DNA of 64,000 nucleotides, taken from positions 576,938 to 640,937 of the forward strand of contig CAMXCT020002024.1 in assembly GCA_947184155.2 (NCBI GenBank), written 5' to 3'. This stretch comes from Cladocopium goreaui. Taxonomy: Eukaryota > Sar > Dinophyceae > Suessiales > Symbiodiniaceae. Shown here piece after piece: positions 11,428 through 24,177 of the stretch; position 1 is the first letter of the stretch; each line of letters opens with the position of its first letter. The position numbers were made by a program, and so were the translations under genes. The notes beneath the pieces are model-generated. The model was given only the letters and a program-made list of their open reading frames with translations. It was not told the origin of the DNA and ran no database searches.

Positions 11428-14118
11428 AAGTCCAGCAAGCGTTGAAGCAGGAGAGCAACGCACAAACACGCATGGAGGAGGGGTAGCGGCAGACCAAAAT
11501 GCTGACCTCCATCGACCTGTCCTTGAAAGAAATATAAAAACATACAAGTAGCCGAAAAACCAGACGAAGGAATAGAAACATACACACAAAAATTAAGAGG
11601 TTCGTGTCATGGAGAGAAAACAGGAAAACCAATAGACGGCTATGGAGACAGTGGAAACATTTGGACAAGGAAACGATGAGGAAAGTGATTGCAGCCTCAT
11701 CGCTAGATGCAGCAATCCAAAAAAACCAACCTACTGGAAAATTCTTCCACGCAGTACAAAAACCCAAGGACATCGCAACCATACATTAACCAATTAGACC
11801 AAACACAAGACAAATTATCCTCTACTGAAGGGAAAAAAATTGCCAAAATTCACCCGGAAAAGGCGCAACCATCGCCTTCAAATATAGGGAAACCAGATAC
11901 AAGTCATTGAAAAAAGGCGTCAGGAGCGAAATTTCAAGAATATAAAAAAAAAACGCGGCGCAACAAAAAACAATGCTTACCAACTCAGAACCCAAACCCA
12001 GAGACCCCACAAAAAAAAACAATTCCCATACGCATCTACCATCAAGATCTCGACACTAAATTGCCGCAGTTTAATCGAGTGTGGTAAGAGGGAACACCTC
12101 GTCAAAATTATGAATGATCATAACATCGACTTGATTGCGTTGCAAGAAACAAAGGCCAATAACTGCTCCCAAGAAGTCCGTACAACTGAAACTTGCAAAT
12201 TTACTTTTTTTTCAGTTCCACCGTGCGAAGAGAAACAAATGCCAGAGGAAGACTCCTTGAACATCACGGAGTGGGTTTCATAGTTGGCCCCAAATTTGGA
12301 GACTACATTCTTGATTGCGTACCACACAACAGCAGAACCATTGAAATTAAATTTGGAAACCACGGTTCAAACATGAGGTTTGTCAACCAATATGCGCCGC
12401 ATAGCAGGAGACCGCGTGAGGAAAAACACGTTCATTGGGAATACATTCCGGAACTCATGCATTCACAGCCACGACAAATACCCATTTTTATCTTAGGAGA
12501 CACCAACGCTCGACTACATGGCTGCACGTCCCTAGAAGAAGAGCAAATCATGTGTCCACACATTTTTGGTCTGGGACACCATCACGTGCCATCCCTACCT
12601 GACGAACAGGCGGGGAATAGACAATGCCTAGTAGATTTCTGCATCGCAAACAAGTATTTTATAAGCAACACTCGTTTCGAAAAAACAAGTTCAAAAAGAT
12701 GTACTTTTAAGGAAACCACTACCGAAGGATCAATAGCCCCATGGACACCTGACAGGTTTGCACAGCTCGATTTCATCCTTTCACCCGAAGAATACAAAAA
12801 CGCAGTGCTAAATGTGGACGCTAGAACGGACATCGCGTTCAATAGCGATCATGCTGTGGTAGTTGCAACTATACGTTTGAAACTCAAAACAAAAAATGCA
12901 CCTAAGCAAAACACCGTTGAACGATACCGCGCCCCAACCCAACCCCGGAACAACTCCTAGCTTACAATGACTTCATACGCACACATTTTCATGCACAATG
13001 TGGGGAAGAGAGGACCCTCACCGCGAGTTCGTGTTTCGTGAACATCATTAAAATTGCAGCTAGACGCGCGCTTACAAAGATACACAGAGACCAAAACCGA
13101 AAATATATCAGCCAAACCACTTGGAATTTGATTGAAGAAAGACAAGCAGCAAAATTTTCAGGTCACGCTGAATATGAGATGCGACTCAACAAAGAAATTG
13201 CGAAACAGGCCCGGAAGGACAGACAAAATTTCAAAATTCAAAATTTCGAAGACCTCACGGACAAACGGAAATGCTGGCAACATGTTCGAATGGAAAAGAA
13301 AGTATTCACGCCAAATTTTTGTAGCATGAGGGATATCCGTGGCAACCGTGTGCCGGACATAAAAAAAGGCAGACGCACTGGCAGAATATTTTTTTGAAAA
13401 AGATTGGGAACCCATGGGCATGCCACCGCCAATAGAAGACAGAACCAAATTAGTCAGCGATGGAGTAATTTTCAACATTGCCTGTATTACCACTGCAGAA
13501 GTGGAACACGCTATCCGCAAGCTTCATACAAATAAAGCACCGGGGCCAGATGGGTGTACCACAGAATTGTTCAAATATTTGGACCGCGGCAATATTCAAA
13601 CCCTATGTGAGTGTCTGAACGTTTTTTGGCAACAAGCATTCGTCCCAGATGATTTCACCAAAACTAAAATAACTAGCCTTTACAAAAAAGGAGAACATGA
13701 TAGCCCAGAAAATTACAGGCGCATCTCTTTGTTGAACACTGTCTATAAAATTTACGTTTATATCATCAAGAACCGCATCACTGAACACACAGGAGAAACT
13801 CAGTTTGGTTTCCGCAAAGGAAAATCAACAGCAGAACCCATTTTCTGTGTCCGGTGTTTGACTCACGTCGCTGAACAGGGACATGAACCGTTATGGCTAC
13901 TTTTTTTAGATTGGGAGAAGGCTTTTGACAAACTAGATCACGCCAAGATGTTTGTGACCCTGTCCAGACTCAGAATGCCTGAAAACTTGATAGAAATCAT
14001 AAAATCATGCCCAAGTATTAACTCACACAACCCATCCCCATCTTTCGACTCTGTTCAGTTTTCTTCGATTTTCTTTTCTTTACTCAGTTGATTCTTGACT
14101 CTGTTTTGGTCATGGACC

Positions 14119-15035
14119 ATGGAATTCATTCAGGGATGGGTTGTACGCTCTATTGCAACAAAGGTCGGCAGCTTGCTAGCACTCACCGCCACCTTGTTCG
14201 TCGTATGGTATACGAACGACAATCCTGGCGCCACGGTAGTTGGCTGGACCTGGACTGTTGCTGAGACTGCCCTCGCTCTGGTTATGGCAGCAATCCTGAT
14301 GCGCTTCTTCATCGCGCTGGTAGCTGCCGCCTGGGTTGGAGTCACAACAACCCTGCAGGAGTTAGAGGTGCAGCAAATTGAGCTTACTCAGGCTCGTCAG
14401 TTGTTGCGCGACGTCGGAGACGTTGCCCGCAACGCTGCAACCGTACAACGTGAAGCTATGGGCTTAGCTCGAGAACAAGCAAGGTTGGGAGAGGATACCT
14501 TGCGGCTGCGTAGGGAGGTCCAGGATTGTCAAACGCAGCTCCGAGCCGAGCGCGAAAATGTCAGATCCATCGAGGAATCTCCTGGCGTTAAGGCCACGCA
14601 TCGGTACATTCCTCTGTACCTTCGACCCCTGGGATGTCCAGCACCGGCAAAGGCCTTTGCTACGAGTTTCACGGAAAGGGCACTTGCAGGCGTGGAAAGA
14701 GCTGTTGCTTTTCGCACGCAAATGGAGGAGGTGCGAGTTCCACTCCAGGTGGGGTTTTTGGCGCTGGATTCATTGGAGTACAGAAGCGCCCGAAATTCAA
14801 CCTGTGGTACATGACCCTTTTTGCGGCATTGTTTTTAGGAGGTACTACTGAAATCGCAGGTCTCGGAGGAATCACAAGTGAGCTTCTCGCTGAGCTCCCG
14901 CACGCTACGGTGGCCGACGTCAGTTTAAACGGGTTATCTTGGCCCCTGACTGGGATCGAAAAGCGTTGGCGACACGGTACACGCACGCTCCGTGAAAGTC
15001 AATTCACAGTTGATTGCTGGGAGCAGAGGCAGTGA
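14119..15035 (+). pseudogene. Membrane/coiled-coil protein with CCCH zinc finger, frameshifted
   Basis: From ATG 14,119 the product has two hydrophobic spans (about residues 17-33 and 42-68), then a Gln/Arg/Glu-rich coiled coil (QARQLLRDVGDVARNAATVQ onward). The frame changes near 14,590. The continuation contains a canonical CCCH finger (C-x8-C-x5-C-x3-H, in GLCYEFHGKGTCRRGKSC) and runs to a stop at 15,035. CCCH fingers bind RNA in many proteins; here it may be a gag-like module of the inserted retroelement. The frameshift marks it as dead. Confidence 0.5.
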
Positions 15036-15143
15036 CAACTCAAGAGGACACCCTTGTCATGTCCGGTCGTTTTATGCTAGTGACAAACCTAGCATCAATG
15101 ACCTCTACAACGGCAGGCCACGAATACACAGTGTACGCACAGC

Positions 15144-15575
15144 ATGCGCCGCGAGATCGGTCTGACTTCGAGTTTCCTAAATATGTTTAATGCGGGCCAA
15201 GTGCAGTCTTTCAAGAGACCATGGCTTCTCTCCTGTGGCACATCTCGTGTCATTGGAAATACCACGGAGTTCGGTTCTTGCAATGTTGCAGCCGACAGTG
15301 GGCAACCGCCTTGGGAAGGAGCTGCGGCGGCTGCCTATGCACACCATAAAGAGACCTACTTGGCCACCGCTCAAACTTGTGAGCGGCAGGGCATCCTGTT
15401 CCTGCCCATGGTCGTTGAAACCACTGGCAACTGGGATGCTCGTGCCTACAAGGTTTTGCGGCACATTGCGCAAGGGGTGGCCAGCCGCACTGGCACGGAT
15501 CATGCGACAACCTTGTCTACGCTCCTTCAAGAGGCCAGTGTGGTAGCGCGGGGCTTTCGAGCCAGGGCGGCTTAG
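15144..15575 (+). pseudogene. Retroelement C-terminal domain remnant
   Basis: An open segment of about 143 codons contains CERQGILFLPMVVETTGNWD, VLRHIAQGVASRTG and a terminal ARGFRARAA. This arrangement resembles the C-terminal region that follows reverse transcriptase in many algal retroelement proteins (established by pattern, not by a search). The reverse-transcriptase part expected upstream is missing, so it is a fragment. Confidence 0.45.
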
Positions 15576-15627
15576 CGCCGTCGGGCAGAATTGGCATTTC
15601 AATACACTGTTTGTCATCACCCTGGAC

Positions 15628-15839
15628 CACTATGGAACACGCCTGAAGCCAATTCTTGGTGAAATTCATGCCGCGCGGACTGGCCGCCAATGGGCTCGCA
15701 GTCCTTTTGCCGGCTCACATTTTCCAGCCTTGGCCACTATGGAAACGCCTGAAGCCAATTCTTGGTGAAATTCATGCCGTGCGGACTGGCCGCCAATGGG
15801 CTCGCAATCCTTTTGCCGGCTCACATTTTCCAGCCTTGG
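15628..15839. repeat. 106-bp direct duplication
   Basis: Two adjacent copies (15,628-15,733 and 15,734-15,839) begin with CACTATGGAA and contain CTGAAGCCAATTCTTGGTG and TTTTGCCGGCTCACATTTTC. They lie in the non-coding 3' part of the nested insertion. Confidence 0.9.
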
Positions 15840-17215
15840 CAGGCTTCCTTTTCCAGCTCGTGGCCAGTCCATGCCATTTTGCTTGTCCTGCCATTCTGGG
15901 ACCAATGCTCCTTTCCTTTTGTCCCCCCCTTGCTCGTGTAGCGTGCGGGGATTTCCCTCTTTGTTTCACAGGTGGAATTGTTGCATTGCATTGTTCCGGG
16001 ACCTTCTTTCGTTGATGTTTTAGGAACCCCCGAAAGATTTTGTTTGGCAACTTCCTGATTCTTGTGCAGAAACCCTTTGTTTCAAGTTTCGCACAAGGAT
16101 CAATGCAGCGATTGGTTTCAACAAAGAACAGGAATTAGGCAACGATGCCCGCTTAGCCCTTACCTCTTCATTTTGACCATGCACTGCATGTTCTTGGATG
16201 TCAAAGCAAAGTTTCGGGACTCACAAAATCGGAAAACTTTCCAAGGCATCAATTTCAATGAAATATTGTTCGCTGACGATACGCCGATTATTTCAAAAAG
16301 TGCCAGATTAGCAGCTCGTTATCTCCATCTAATCGAACAAGAATCCAGTTATCTACATTTGAAACTCAACAAAGACAAATGCGCATGTATTTCGTACAAT
16401 AGCCAAGGAACGGTTTACTTCAGCAATGGTCAAAGAATGAAAGCATCCGACGAAGTTAAATACCTAGGCATCAGCGTAACATAAAAGATAGACCCAAAAC
16501 ATGAAATCAGGAAACGAATTTCTGCAACAATGGCAGTCCTCAAAAAACTTGATATTTTTTGGCTAAAAACAAGATGTGGAAAAAAATGGAAACTCTTTGT
16601 GTATGACGCGGTCATCACCAACAAAAATTTTATATGGACTCGAATCACTTGAACCCACGCATGCAGCTGCCACCTCGTTGAATACTTTCCAATTGAAAGG
16701 ATTGAGAAAATTCTACCACATACATTCAACGTCACAATACAAACACCTACGTATACAAAAGGGCCAACGAAGAGCTGAACGCACCTACGGAAGGTCCAGA
16801 TAGGAGAATCAAACCTCTCACTGGCATGTTGGAACTCAGCAAATTAAAACTGTTGGGCCACGTTCTCAGACGAAACAGGCGACACCCCTGAACATCAAGT
16901 GGCGTTTGCCACTCAATCAGCATTACCCAGAGAAAGTTCAAATCGTAGAGTTGGAAGACCAAGGGCAAATTGGATTTTGAATACCATGAGCAAAGCGTGG
17001 AATACCATGCGTCAAAACGACCCATTGCTTCAAAACCAGGAATTCAATAAAGATGACAGAAATATAAGAGAACAAATCATCGCGCAAGCCAGACAATATT
17101 TGCCACAATTTCGGTTAAAAAACGACATGACATCAGGACATCAATTTGAAGAAATTTCAGTGTGAAGTCATCTCAGTGTGAAGACAGCTCAATGTGAAAG
17201 AACCTTAGTGTGAAC

Positions 17216-17429
17216 AAGCTCGATGGGAACAAACTGCACTTGAAGGAGTCGCTGTGCGTGCATCCATTCACCCTTTTCAGACAAGACACACATACTTTTG
17301 ATCTTCTCTTTTGTGCCAGTCAAGAAGTGAGAGAGGCCATTTTGGGTGTACAGAAGCATTTTCACCACGAAGTAGGTTGGCGCCAACGACATGGTGCTAG
17401 GTTTTTGGTACCAGGTTATAGCTGAAAAA
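17216..17429. other. Non-coding gap after LINE
   Basis: Short stretch between the LINE 3' tail and the next repeat family; nothing recognised. Confidence 0.4.
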
Positions 17430-18440
17430 AAAATGGAATGCTTTCTGACGAGACATCCGTCGGGAGGGATCACCACCAAGAAGAACCATGCAAAACACAA
17501 TAGCAATGAGCTCAAACGTTTTTCAAACGACGCTGAAGAAACACTGACCAGGTGCCAAAGTTCTGGCCCCTTCAAAATGAATCAAAACTTACGAGCCAGA
17601 AATTCCGACCGAGAACTGCGGCTCCTTCTCAATCCATCTGACACTTCAGAATCGCAACGCCCCATGGCAATGGAAGGCTCAAGGACCTTGTAGGAGCTTG
17701 GGAAAACCAGCAGTCAAGTGCTAGGAATCTTTCGAAGCTTCAATCTTGTGATTTTTTCTTCTCAAGAAATACATAGCCAACTTTCCGGCTCAGCCTAAGT
17801 GGCCAGCAACTCGTTTGGCAAATGCCATGAAGAACCTGGCCAAACATTTGCTTGCAGACAGAATGCCTTTTCTTACGAGATATCAGTCTAGAGGGATCGC
17901 AATCAAGAAGAACCATGCAAAACACAATAGCAATGAGCTCAATCGTCGCTCAAACCTCGCTCAAACGACGCTGAAGAAACACTGACCACGTGCCAAAGTT
18001 CTGGTCCCTTCAAAGAGAAGCAAAACTTACGAGACAGAAATTCCAACCGAGAACTGCTGCTCCTTTCTCAATCCATCTGACACTTCAGAATCGCAACGCC
18101 CCATGGCAATGGAAGGCTCAAGGACCTTGTAGGAGCTTGGGAAAACCAGCAGTCAAGTGCTAGGAATCTTTCAAAGCTTTAATCTTGTGATTTTTTCTTC
18201 TCAAGAAATACATTGCCAACTTTCCGGCTCAGCCTAAGTGGCCAGCAACTCGTTTGGCGAATGCCATGAAGAACTTGGCCGAAGAGAAACAACCTTATTT
18301 GCTATGCTATGGATTTTCTGAATCACAGACATTTGCTTGCAGACAGAATGCCTTTTATTACGAGATATCAGTCTAGAGGGATCGCAACCAAGAAGAACCA
18401 TGCAAAACACAATAGCAATGAGCTCAATCGTCGCTCAAAC
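17430..18440 (+). repeat. ~430-490-bp interspersed repeat, tandem copies
   Basis: Copy A (17,430-17,860), copy B (17,861-18,345) and a truncated copy C (18,346-18,440) share GAATGCYTTTT-start segments, ACCATGCAAAACACAATAGC, CGACGCTGAAGAAACACTGA, CTGACACTTCAGAATCGC and CAGCCTAAGTGGCCAGCAAC. Copies are about 95% alike by eye. No protein pattern is recognised; probably a non-autonomous element. Confidence 0.8.
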
Positions 18441-18845
18441 CATGCGGGATGCACTAGCTAAATTAAACCAGGTGGACACTGAGTTAGGTTTAATTTTTTT
18501 GGTTTAATTTAAAAAATCTTACGAAAACAGGGGGTCCACCCACCTCCTAAGATCCTGAAGAAAGTTGAGTTGGTTTAATTTTGAGATGTGACCCACCCCA
18601 TGGTTTAATTTCAGCTGTTTTAGCTCATTGTGCTGCCTCGTGTTCCGCCCCGGGATACTGCAGCCATGGTTCCCGACACGTGTCCTAGCACAGCTCCGTG
18701 AAGACGATCCGGCGTGGACAGCAAGGTTCTTGCACAGTTGAGAACAGCATTGCTGCAGCCCAAATGCTCCATCTCAAGCAGAGCAAGTCCATGGGAAAGG
18801 CGCTGCGGGACCATGGTAAACTGTTTCTATCTGTTTCGGGCCCCT

Positions 18846-19130
18846 TGCGTAATCCCAGATCAGGTCAGAATAATTAATCAAGGGGTGGGTGAGTCCATAC
18901 GTACTGAACATTCATTCATCAGGACACCTTTGGCACCATAATATTCATGGGATTTATGGTCACCAGAATAATTAAACAAGGGGTGGGTGAGTCCACATGT
19001 ACTGGGCATTCAGGATCAGTTCTTCCATTGGGGCACCCCCAACACCATAATATCATACAATATCCATGGCATTGATGGTCACCAGAATAATTAAACAAGG
19101 GGTGGATAAGTCCACATGTTCTTGGCATTA
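18846..19130. repeat. ~120-bp tandem repeat, three copies
   Basis: Each copy contains CAGAATAATTAAACAAGGGG, TGGGTGAGTCCACATGTACT and CACCATAATAT. They separate the truncated copy of the flanking interspersed repeat from its next copy. Confidence 0.85.
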
Positions 19131-19215
19131 ATAAAAATCATGTATTGGGATATCTTTGGTGTTATCATGATTCATTGTTTTTTCTTGAATTTTCATCTTT
19201 GGTCATCACAAAGAT

Positions 19216-19540
19216 CATGTCGCTCAAACCTCGCTCAAAACGACGCTGAAGAAACACTGGCCAGGTGCCAAAGTTCTGGTCCCTTCAAAGAGAAGCAAAA
19301 CTTACGAGACAGAAATTCCAACCGAGAACTGCTGCTCCTTTCTCAATCCCCACCTGACACTTCAGAATCGCAACGCCCCATGGCAATGGAAGGCTCAAGG
19401 ACCTTGTAGGAGCTTGGGAAAACCAACTGTCACCTGCTAGGAATCTTTCAAAGCTTCAATCTATTCATTTTTTCAAGTTCTCAGCCTGAGTGGCCAACAA
19501 CTCGCTTGGCAAATGCCATGAAGAACCTGGCCGGAGAAAA
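19216..19540 (+). repeat. Fourth copy of the ~450-bp interspersed repeat
   Basis: Matches the copies at 17,430-18,440 from CGCTCAAAACGACGCTGAAG through AATGCCATGAAGAACCTGGC, with small indels. The copy is partial at its 5' side. Confidence 0.8.
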
Positions 19541-19654
19541 ACAACAGTCGTAACTTATTTGCTTTTGATTTTCTGAATCTGGCAACATACCAGTGGTAAA
19601 ACCTCATGTCTAGCATGTAGCCGTAGAGATGAAATGTCATGTAAGACACGTGCA

Positions 19655-19830
19655 TGTCCCGGCGCCAAGACCAGTGAAACGCATATTTTTTCCCAACCAA
19701 GACCAGCGAAACACACATTTTTTTATCAAATCAGGCACCCCAAGACCAGTGAAACGCGGAAACCTCATAAAATCAAGGGTCCCAAGACCAGTGAAACGCA
19801 TATTTTTTTCTCCGAAACGCACAAAGAAAC
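19655..19830. repeat. AAGACCAGTGAAACGC repeat, four copies
   Basis: Four copies of AAGACCAGYGAAACRC followed by ATATTTTTT-like or GGAAACC-like spacers, at about 30-55-bp spacing. Confidence 0.85.
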
Positions 19831-20204
19831 GCGCAAACTTTACATCCGTATCATACGTATCGGACCCACATGTAGTGTACGGCACACTTGCCAAACAATA
19901 ACAATTCCCCCATCCCCGTGGCAATTTCCACACTAGAAATGGATGAATTGTGCATAGTCTAAGCGAGATCCGTAATGTATTGGAATTTCAAAATTGGAGT
20001 CAGGTTAGTCATTTTATTGTTAAGGGGTTGGTCTGCGCATTTTATTGGCCAGGGAAATCCTGATGATTTTCAACATGTTAAAATTCAATTCTAATTTTAT
20101 TGCAAAAAATTGAGTGTTTGGAGCATTTCATTGCAGAATGGAACCAGTGTTTTTCCAGGATCTCTTTATATCGATTTTATTGGGCATGTCATTTTAGATC
20201 GTCG

Positions 20205-20480
20205 AATTTTCAGGAATTTCAAGGAATTCTAAAAAAAAAAATGGTGAATTTTAAGGAAATTTAGGGAATTTTAAGCAATTTTAAGAAATTTGAAGGAATT
20301 AAAAAAAATAAAGAATTTTAAGGACATGCCAGTAATTTTGGTAATTTTAAAGAAATTTAAAGAATTTTTTGAAGGATTTTTACCAAAAAAATAAGGATTT
20401 TGAAACAATTTGAAGGATTTTATAAAGACAACTTAAGGAGTTTTAAGGAAGGTTAAGGAATTTACTATATAATGTATGCT
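20205..20480. repeat. GGAATTTTAA low-complexity tract
   Basis: Degenerate tandem words AAGGAATTTTAAGGAAATTT with A-runs. A/T-rich, no coding pattern. Confidence 0.85.
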
Positions 20481-20824
20481 ATAGAATGCTATAAAAGAAG
20501 AAAAACACTAAATATTTGGGCACCTTCACTCTAAAATACATCTATCGAAAAAAAATATTGAGCCCTTTTCAAAAAAACGTTTCTGAGGGTCTTCGAATTT
20601 GGAAAAAAATTGGGTGCCAATTCGCCCTGAATTTGCTGGAAACACAGTTTATAGCAGAAACAGTTCCCATTGTTTTTCTGCATTTTAAAGCCTCAGGCCC
20701 TATGCACAAAAGCTAGGCCGCTCTAAAACTGCTGCACATTATCACATGGGAGTCGTCCTAAAACCCATGCAAGGTTTTTAGTATCCGAGTGACATCTGCA
20801 GATATGGATGTGTATGTTTTGCTG

Positions 20825-20995
20825 CAGTGGCGAAAGGCCGCGAAAGGGCGGCGTAAGGTTCGCGAAAGGTCTGAATACCATTACTTATAAACCTATATTA
20901 TAAGTAAACGAAAACCTGATCATAATCTCATGTCCCGATTCTTCTGGGGCGCGAAAGGGCGCGAAAGGTTCGCGAAAGCGCGGCATAAGGGCGTT
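20825..20995. repeat. Two G+C-rich GCGAAAGG clusters
   Basis: The words GCGAAAGGTTCGCGAAAG and GGCGNNATAAGG recur at about 20,830-20,870 and 20,948-20,990, as islands of G+C-rich sequence in A/T-rich DNA. The second contains the self-complementary TTCGCGAA. Confidence 0.6.
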
Positions 20996-22300
20996 TTCGG
21001 GTACCATAATTTTGGACAACCCTCACATAATGAATTGACACCCCGATATTCCCCCTATTTTTTGCGGTTGGTTTTATCCACTCGGTATCCCAAATTGTAT
21101 AAGCAAACAACCTTGGTGAAAACAAAAAAAAATGGTTCTGTGACTTTTGTGTATCTCACCCCGCCTGTTTTGTAAACAATTTAATGGTTGTGTCTATCTC
21201 GGGAACCCCGATTTTACAAGTAAATACGTGCCCTAAAACGACTTGGATTGAGACTCTACAAACATATCCAGTGACGCGCTTAATTATAAACGTGGAATTC
21301 CCAAAGAGGGCTATGAATGGATATGATATGATTACTTTGCGCCACGTGTTTCCATAAACTCTGTGAAGCGTTCAGGGAGTGAGGCGTCCCGAATTGAACG
21401 CGTTGACAATGATTGTGTTTTGCGAATGCTCCATTGAGCCGGCGTTTGCTGAGGCAGAGGACACGCGACAGCTGCGGAAGGACTGATTCTGTACCGATGT
21501 CAGTTTGGGGTCGATATTTGTTACCCCTCAGATGGTTAGTTTTCGTTTTCTAGCAAGAGTAAATGATTGATGGAAACATACTGCACAATACTGCACAATA
21601 CTGCACAATATTTCACATCAATTCATTTTGGTTTCCCATCATCCAACTTGGTTTGCAAAACGCAGGAAAATGGAGATTTGCTCCGCTCGCAGCCTGAGAA
21701 AGTGTCAAAATCTCAGCCAGCAACTGATAATGAATGTCAACCCCGGATTAATCAACTTTGTTGGCTGAATTATATAATACAAAAAAAAACGCACTGGTGA
21801 TTTTGATCCCCAACTTTGACTCATACTTTGATCCACATAGCTGGACGTGCAGGTGGAAGTGGTTAGCGGACCGTGCAGGCATGACCGTTGACACAGTTGT
21901 TTGCAACCACCGATGCTGAGCAAATCCATGCTGAGGATTTCGACATATTTGGACTGACACAAGACAGGAATCATTATGGGAACTGATGACTTTTTCAACT
22001 CTATCGGAACTAAATTTTGACCTGCAGTTAATAGTGCGCCCTACTTGTTTAAAATGCAAGCTGAATCGCAGGTTTGGACATGGTCCAGCGCAATTCTGGT
22101 TTGCCAGACGATTTCCCAGAGGACATGGGTAAACATTCTAAACGATTTACAGGTTGGCTCTGTGTGTGTGCATGGGGTTCTTGGGTCAAACGCACTTCGC
22201 AGCGCCACATTGAGCAAGGGGTCATCAACCCTGCCAAATCATGCCAAGACATATCCAACTCTCACAAGAGCCTTTTTATTATGACTATGACTGAAAACAA
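20996..22300. other. Mostly non-coding stretch
   Basis: Contains a short (ACTGCACAAT) triplet repeat at 21,582-21,612 and otherwise no pattern that I can name. Confidence 0.5.
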
Positions 22301-22319
22301 CTCTGAAATGAACCCACAG

Positions 22320-24137
22320 GACGGACCATTTTCCGTGCGCATGAGTGGCATTGACAAGACAGCCTCCGATGATGTGCGGCGCACAGGGGAACTTCAAGAT
22401 ACTGCAAGGCAGCAGTTGAATGTCAAAATCTGCAAGGACCAGATGCAGTATGTAACAACATGAGTTACAACATGTAACAATTCAAAAACAATGCCGATCA
22501 TGACTTGCCGGGTGAGCAACACTCGAAGGAACTCCATGTTCACCTGGACATGAATTGTGGATGCACAATTCGCATCAATTCGCATCAAATATCTGCCAAG
22601 GACATCGAAAAATATTTTGAAGAGCGCCAGTACCTGAATGAGTTTCATGGTGTGCGGAGGCACATTGTATTCTGACAGAACCTTATGCCCTGATAATCGC
22701 ATGATTTTTCCACAGCCATTGGCACTGAGGCGATGTGAAAGTGAAATCAGTAGAACAGTTTGACGTTCCGCGGCATACAGCGCGGATCGATTTTCACGAC
22801 AAGGCGGGCACGATCAAAGAGGGAAGATGCATCGCTACAATTACTGTAAATCAATTGGTTGCGTATGTGTATTGCAGTGGCACGTGTTGCTTGTTTGGTC
22901 ATTATACAGATTTAGCACGGAACCAGCAGTCACCTGTTTGTTTAACAGCTGTGTATGTTTGTTCGTGACTCCCAGTCCCCATCAACGGGAAACCTGTTGC
23001 CGTCATCCTTCCATTGGAAAGGCGACTCATAAGTTGCGCAACTCACCGTTGCAAACAGCGGTTTGTTCAGCAACATGGGGGCCATTTCAAGGTTTAAAGT
23101 TTGTGCTCACTATTATCACGATTGCATGTCAATGCCAGTACCACAGTACCATGTTGAAACACCTAGGGCCGATCTCTCGTGAAGTCAGCCGGCCATTGAT
23201 CAGGCTTCCCTTGAGATCGTTCTGGCCTCAATGGATCAATTTCTGCCAGTGGGTGCATTCCCTATCAGGAAATATCAGGAAGGTGTTGCAACAAAGTGAC
23301 CGACCATTTCGCTCCTCAGGCTTTGCAGCTGAGTGGTTGGAGTCTCAGGTCGATTCCGCATTCCGCTGTGCCACACTGGCATTATGGACTCTGCAATCAT
23401 CATGCTGTGTAGACATCACAAATGACCGTGGAACTGAGCCATTCACACTCAGACAAAGTATCACTTGTTCAATCTCGTTCAGCACCCATGAAATTTCCCT
23501 GCGATGACACATGACACCAAGGACACAGCCTCTTGAGGCGCAAAGTGAAGGTGGAGTTGTGGACAGATGACCCAGGTGCAACCAGCAACGAAGCGTTGCA
23601 ATGCGCGGCTTCGAGTGACACTGTGACGACTGTAGTGAATCACACTTGCTGAATCTTGATGCTGGCAGACGCTGCAGCAGCGATGGGAGCAAAGCCCTTG
23701 AAACCGTGAACCAAATGCACTGGGGGATTGGGTCCTTCTCTTAAGCCACAGTTGTGTTTAGTTCATGCATCGGAAACATCCATTCGGGCTCGTGAACTTG
23801 TGAGGTTTTGAGGCCCACACCTTTGAAAAATGTGGAGTTCTTTTCAATCGTCTGAAGATTGGTTCCAGGTACACTGGTCCTCTGCCAGAAGAAGGGCCAT
23901 ACAAGGCATAGTTGGAAACTGAAACAACTTGGAGAGTCAGATGATGGAGTCAGATGCATTTTTTCTGAAGAAAGCACTGGGTGTTCTGTTTGGTCTCCAC
24001 ATCATGTTGAGTTAAATCCATTCCATTCCATTCCCGTGTGGCAGGTGATCGTCAGAGGCCTCGACAAGTCGGTGACGCAGAGGGACTGGATTTTGGGAGT
24101 CCTGGGTACTGTAGATCCGAGGCCCCTGGCGATCTGA
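22320..24137 (+). CDS. Possible multi-exon gene, product unknown
   Basis: Several segments look like protein-coding exons by composition and splice context. 22,320-22,408 (FSVRMSGIDKTASDD) is bounded by CAG and a GC donor. About 22,518-22,650 has SAKDIEKYFEERQYLNEFHG. About 22,738-22,835 has FDVPRHTARIDFHDKAGT. About 22,980-23,024 has INGKPVAVILPLE, before GC. About 23,527-23,650 has RRKVKVELWTDDPGATSN. 24,046-24,137 has VIVRGLDKSVTQRDWILGVL and a stop. Phases could not be made to agree between all of them, and the reverse strand is also open in places, so gene and strand are both tentative. No family recognised. Confidence 0.22.
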
Positions 24138-24177
24138 AACACGTTCTGACCACCAAAAACCGTTGAAACACTAGTCA

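Larger units (their letters stand above)
14011..16063 (+). mobile_element. Retroelement-derived insertion inside the LINE
   Basis: The LINE reverse-transcriptase frame stops making sense after the codons for EIIKSC (about 14,010) and resumes at NPLFQVSHKDQ (about 16,064), so about 2.05 kb has been inserted. The inserted DNA has clearly different, more G+C-rich coding-like sequence. It holds a membrane/coiled-coil/CCCH segment and a second segment resembling the C-terminal part of algal retroelement polyproteins. No terminal repeats or target duplication were recognised, so the element class is inferred only from content. Confidence 0.6.
12052..17165 (+). pseudogene. LINE ORF2: endonuclease and reverse transcriptase, broken
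   Basis: The endonuclease/exonuclease/phosphatase domain lies at 12,052-12,950: NCRSLIECGKREHL, DLIALQETK (metal-binding Glu), NQYAPH, FILGDTNAR, RFAQLDFILS and the SDHAVV end motif. Reverse transcriptase follows from about 13,040: KAPGPDG, FLDWEKAFDKLDH, then after an insertion RQRCPLSPYLF, the catalytic FADDT box (about 16,266) and KYLGISV. The last segment runs to 17,165. Frameshifts are visible at the T run near 12,208, near 12,955 and at the A run near 13,365. Stops lie near 16,483 and again near 16,650-16,800, so it cannot make a working protein. In the family this enzyme nicks target DNA and primes cDNA synthesis. Confidence 0.85.
10000..17215 (+). mobile_element. Decayed LINE retrotransposon with nested insertion
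   Basis: A non-LTR retrotransposon with a Lys-rich ORF1 and an ORF2 carrying an apurinic-type endonuclease followed by reverse transcriptase. Frames are broken by homopolymer slips, stops and an insertion of about 2 kb. The 3' end near 17,165-17,215 has several CAGTGTGAAG-like words that may be the tail. The 5' end is uncertain, somewhere between 9,500 and 10,030. No target-site duplication could be defined. Confidence 0.85.

Noticed and set aside
22827-23507. 226-codon plus-strand frame
   Set aside because: Composition is Cys/Ser/Leu-rich without motifs, and better coding-like segments occur in other frames of the same interval.
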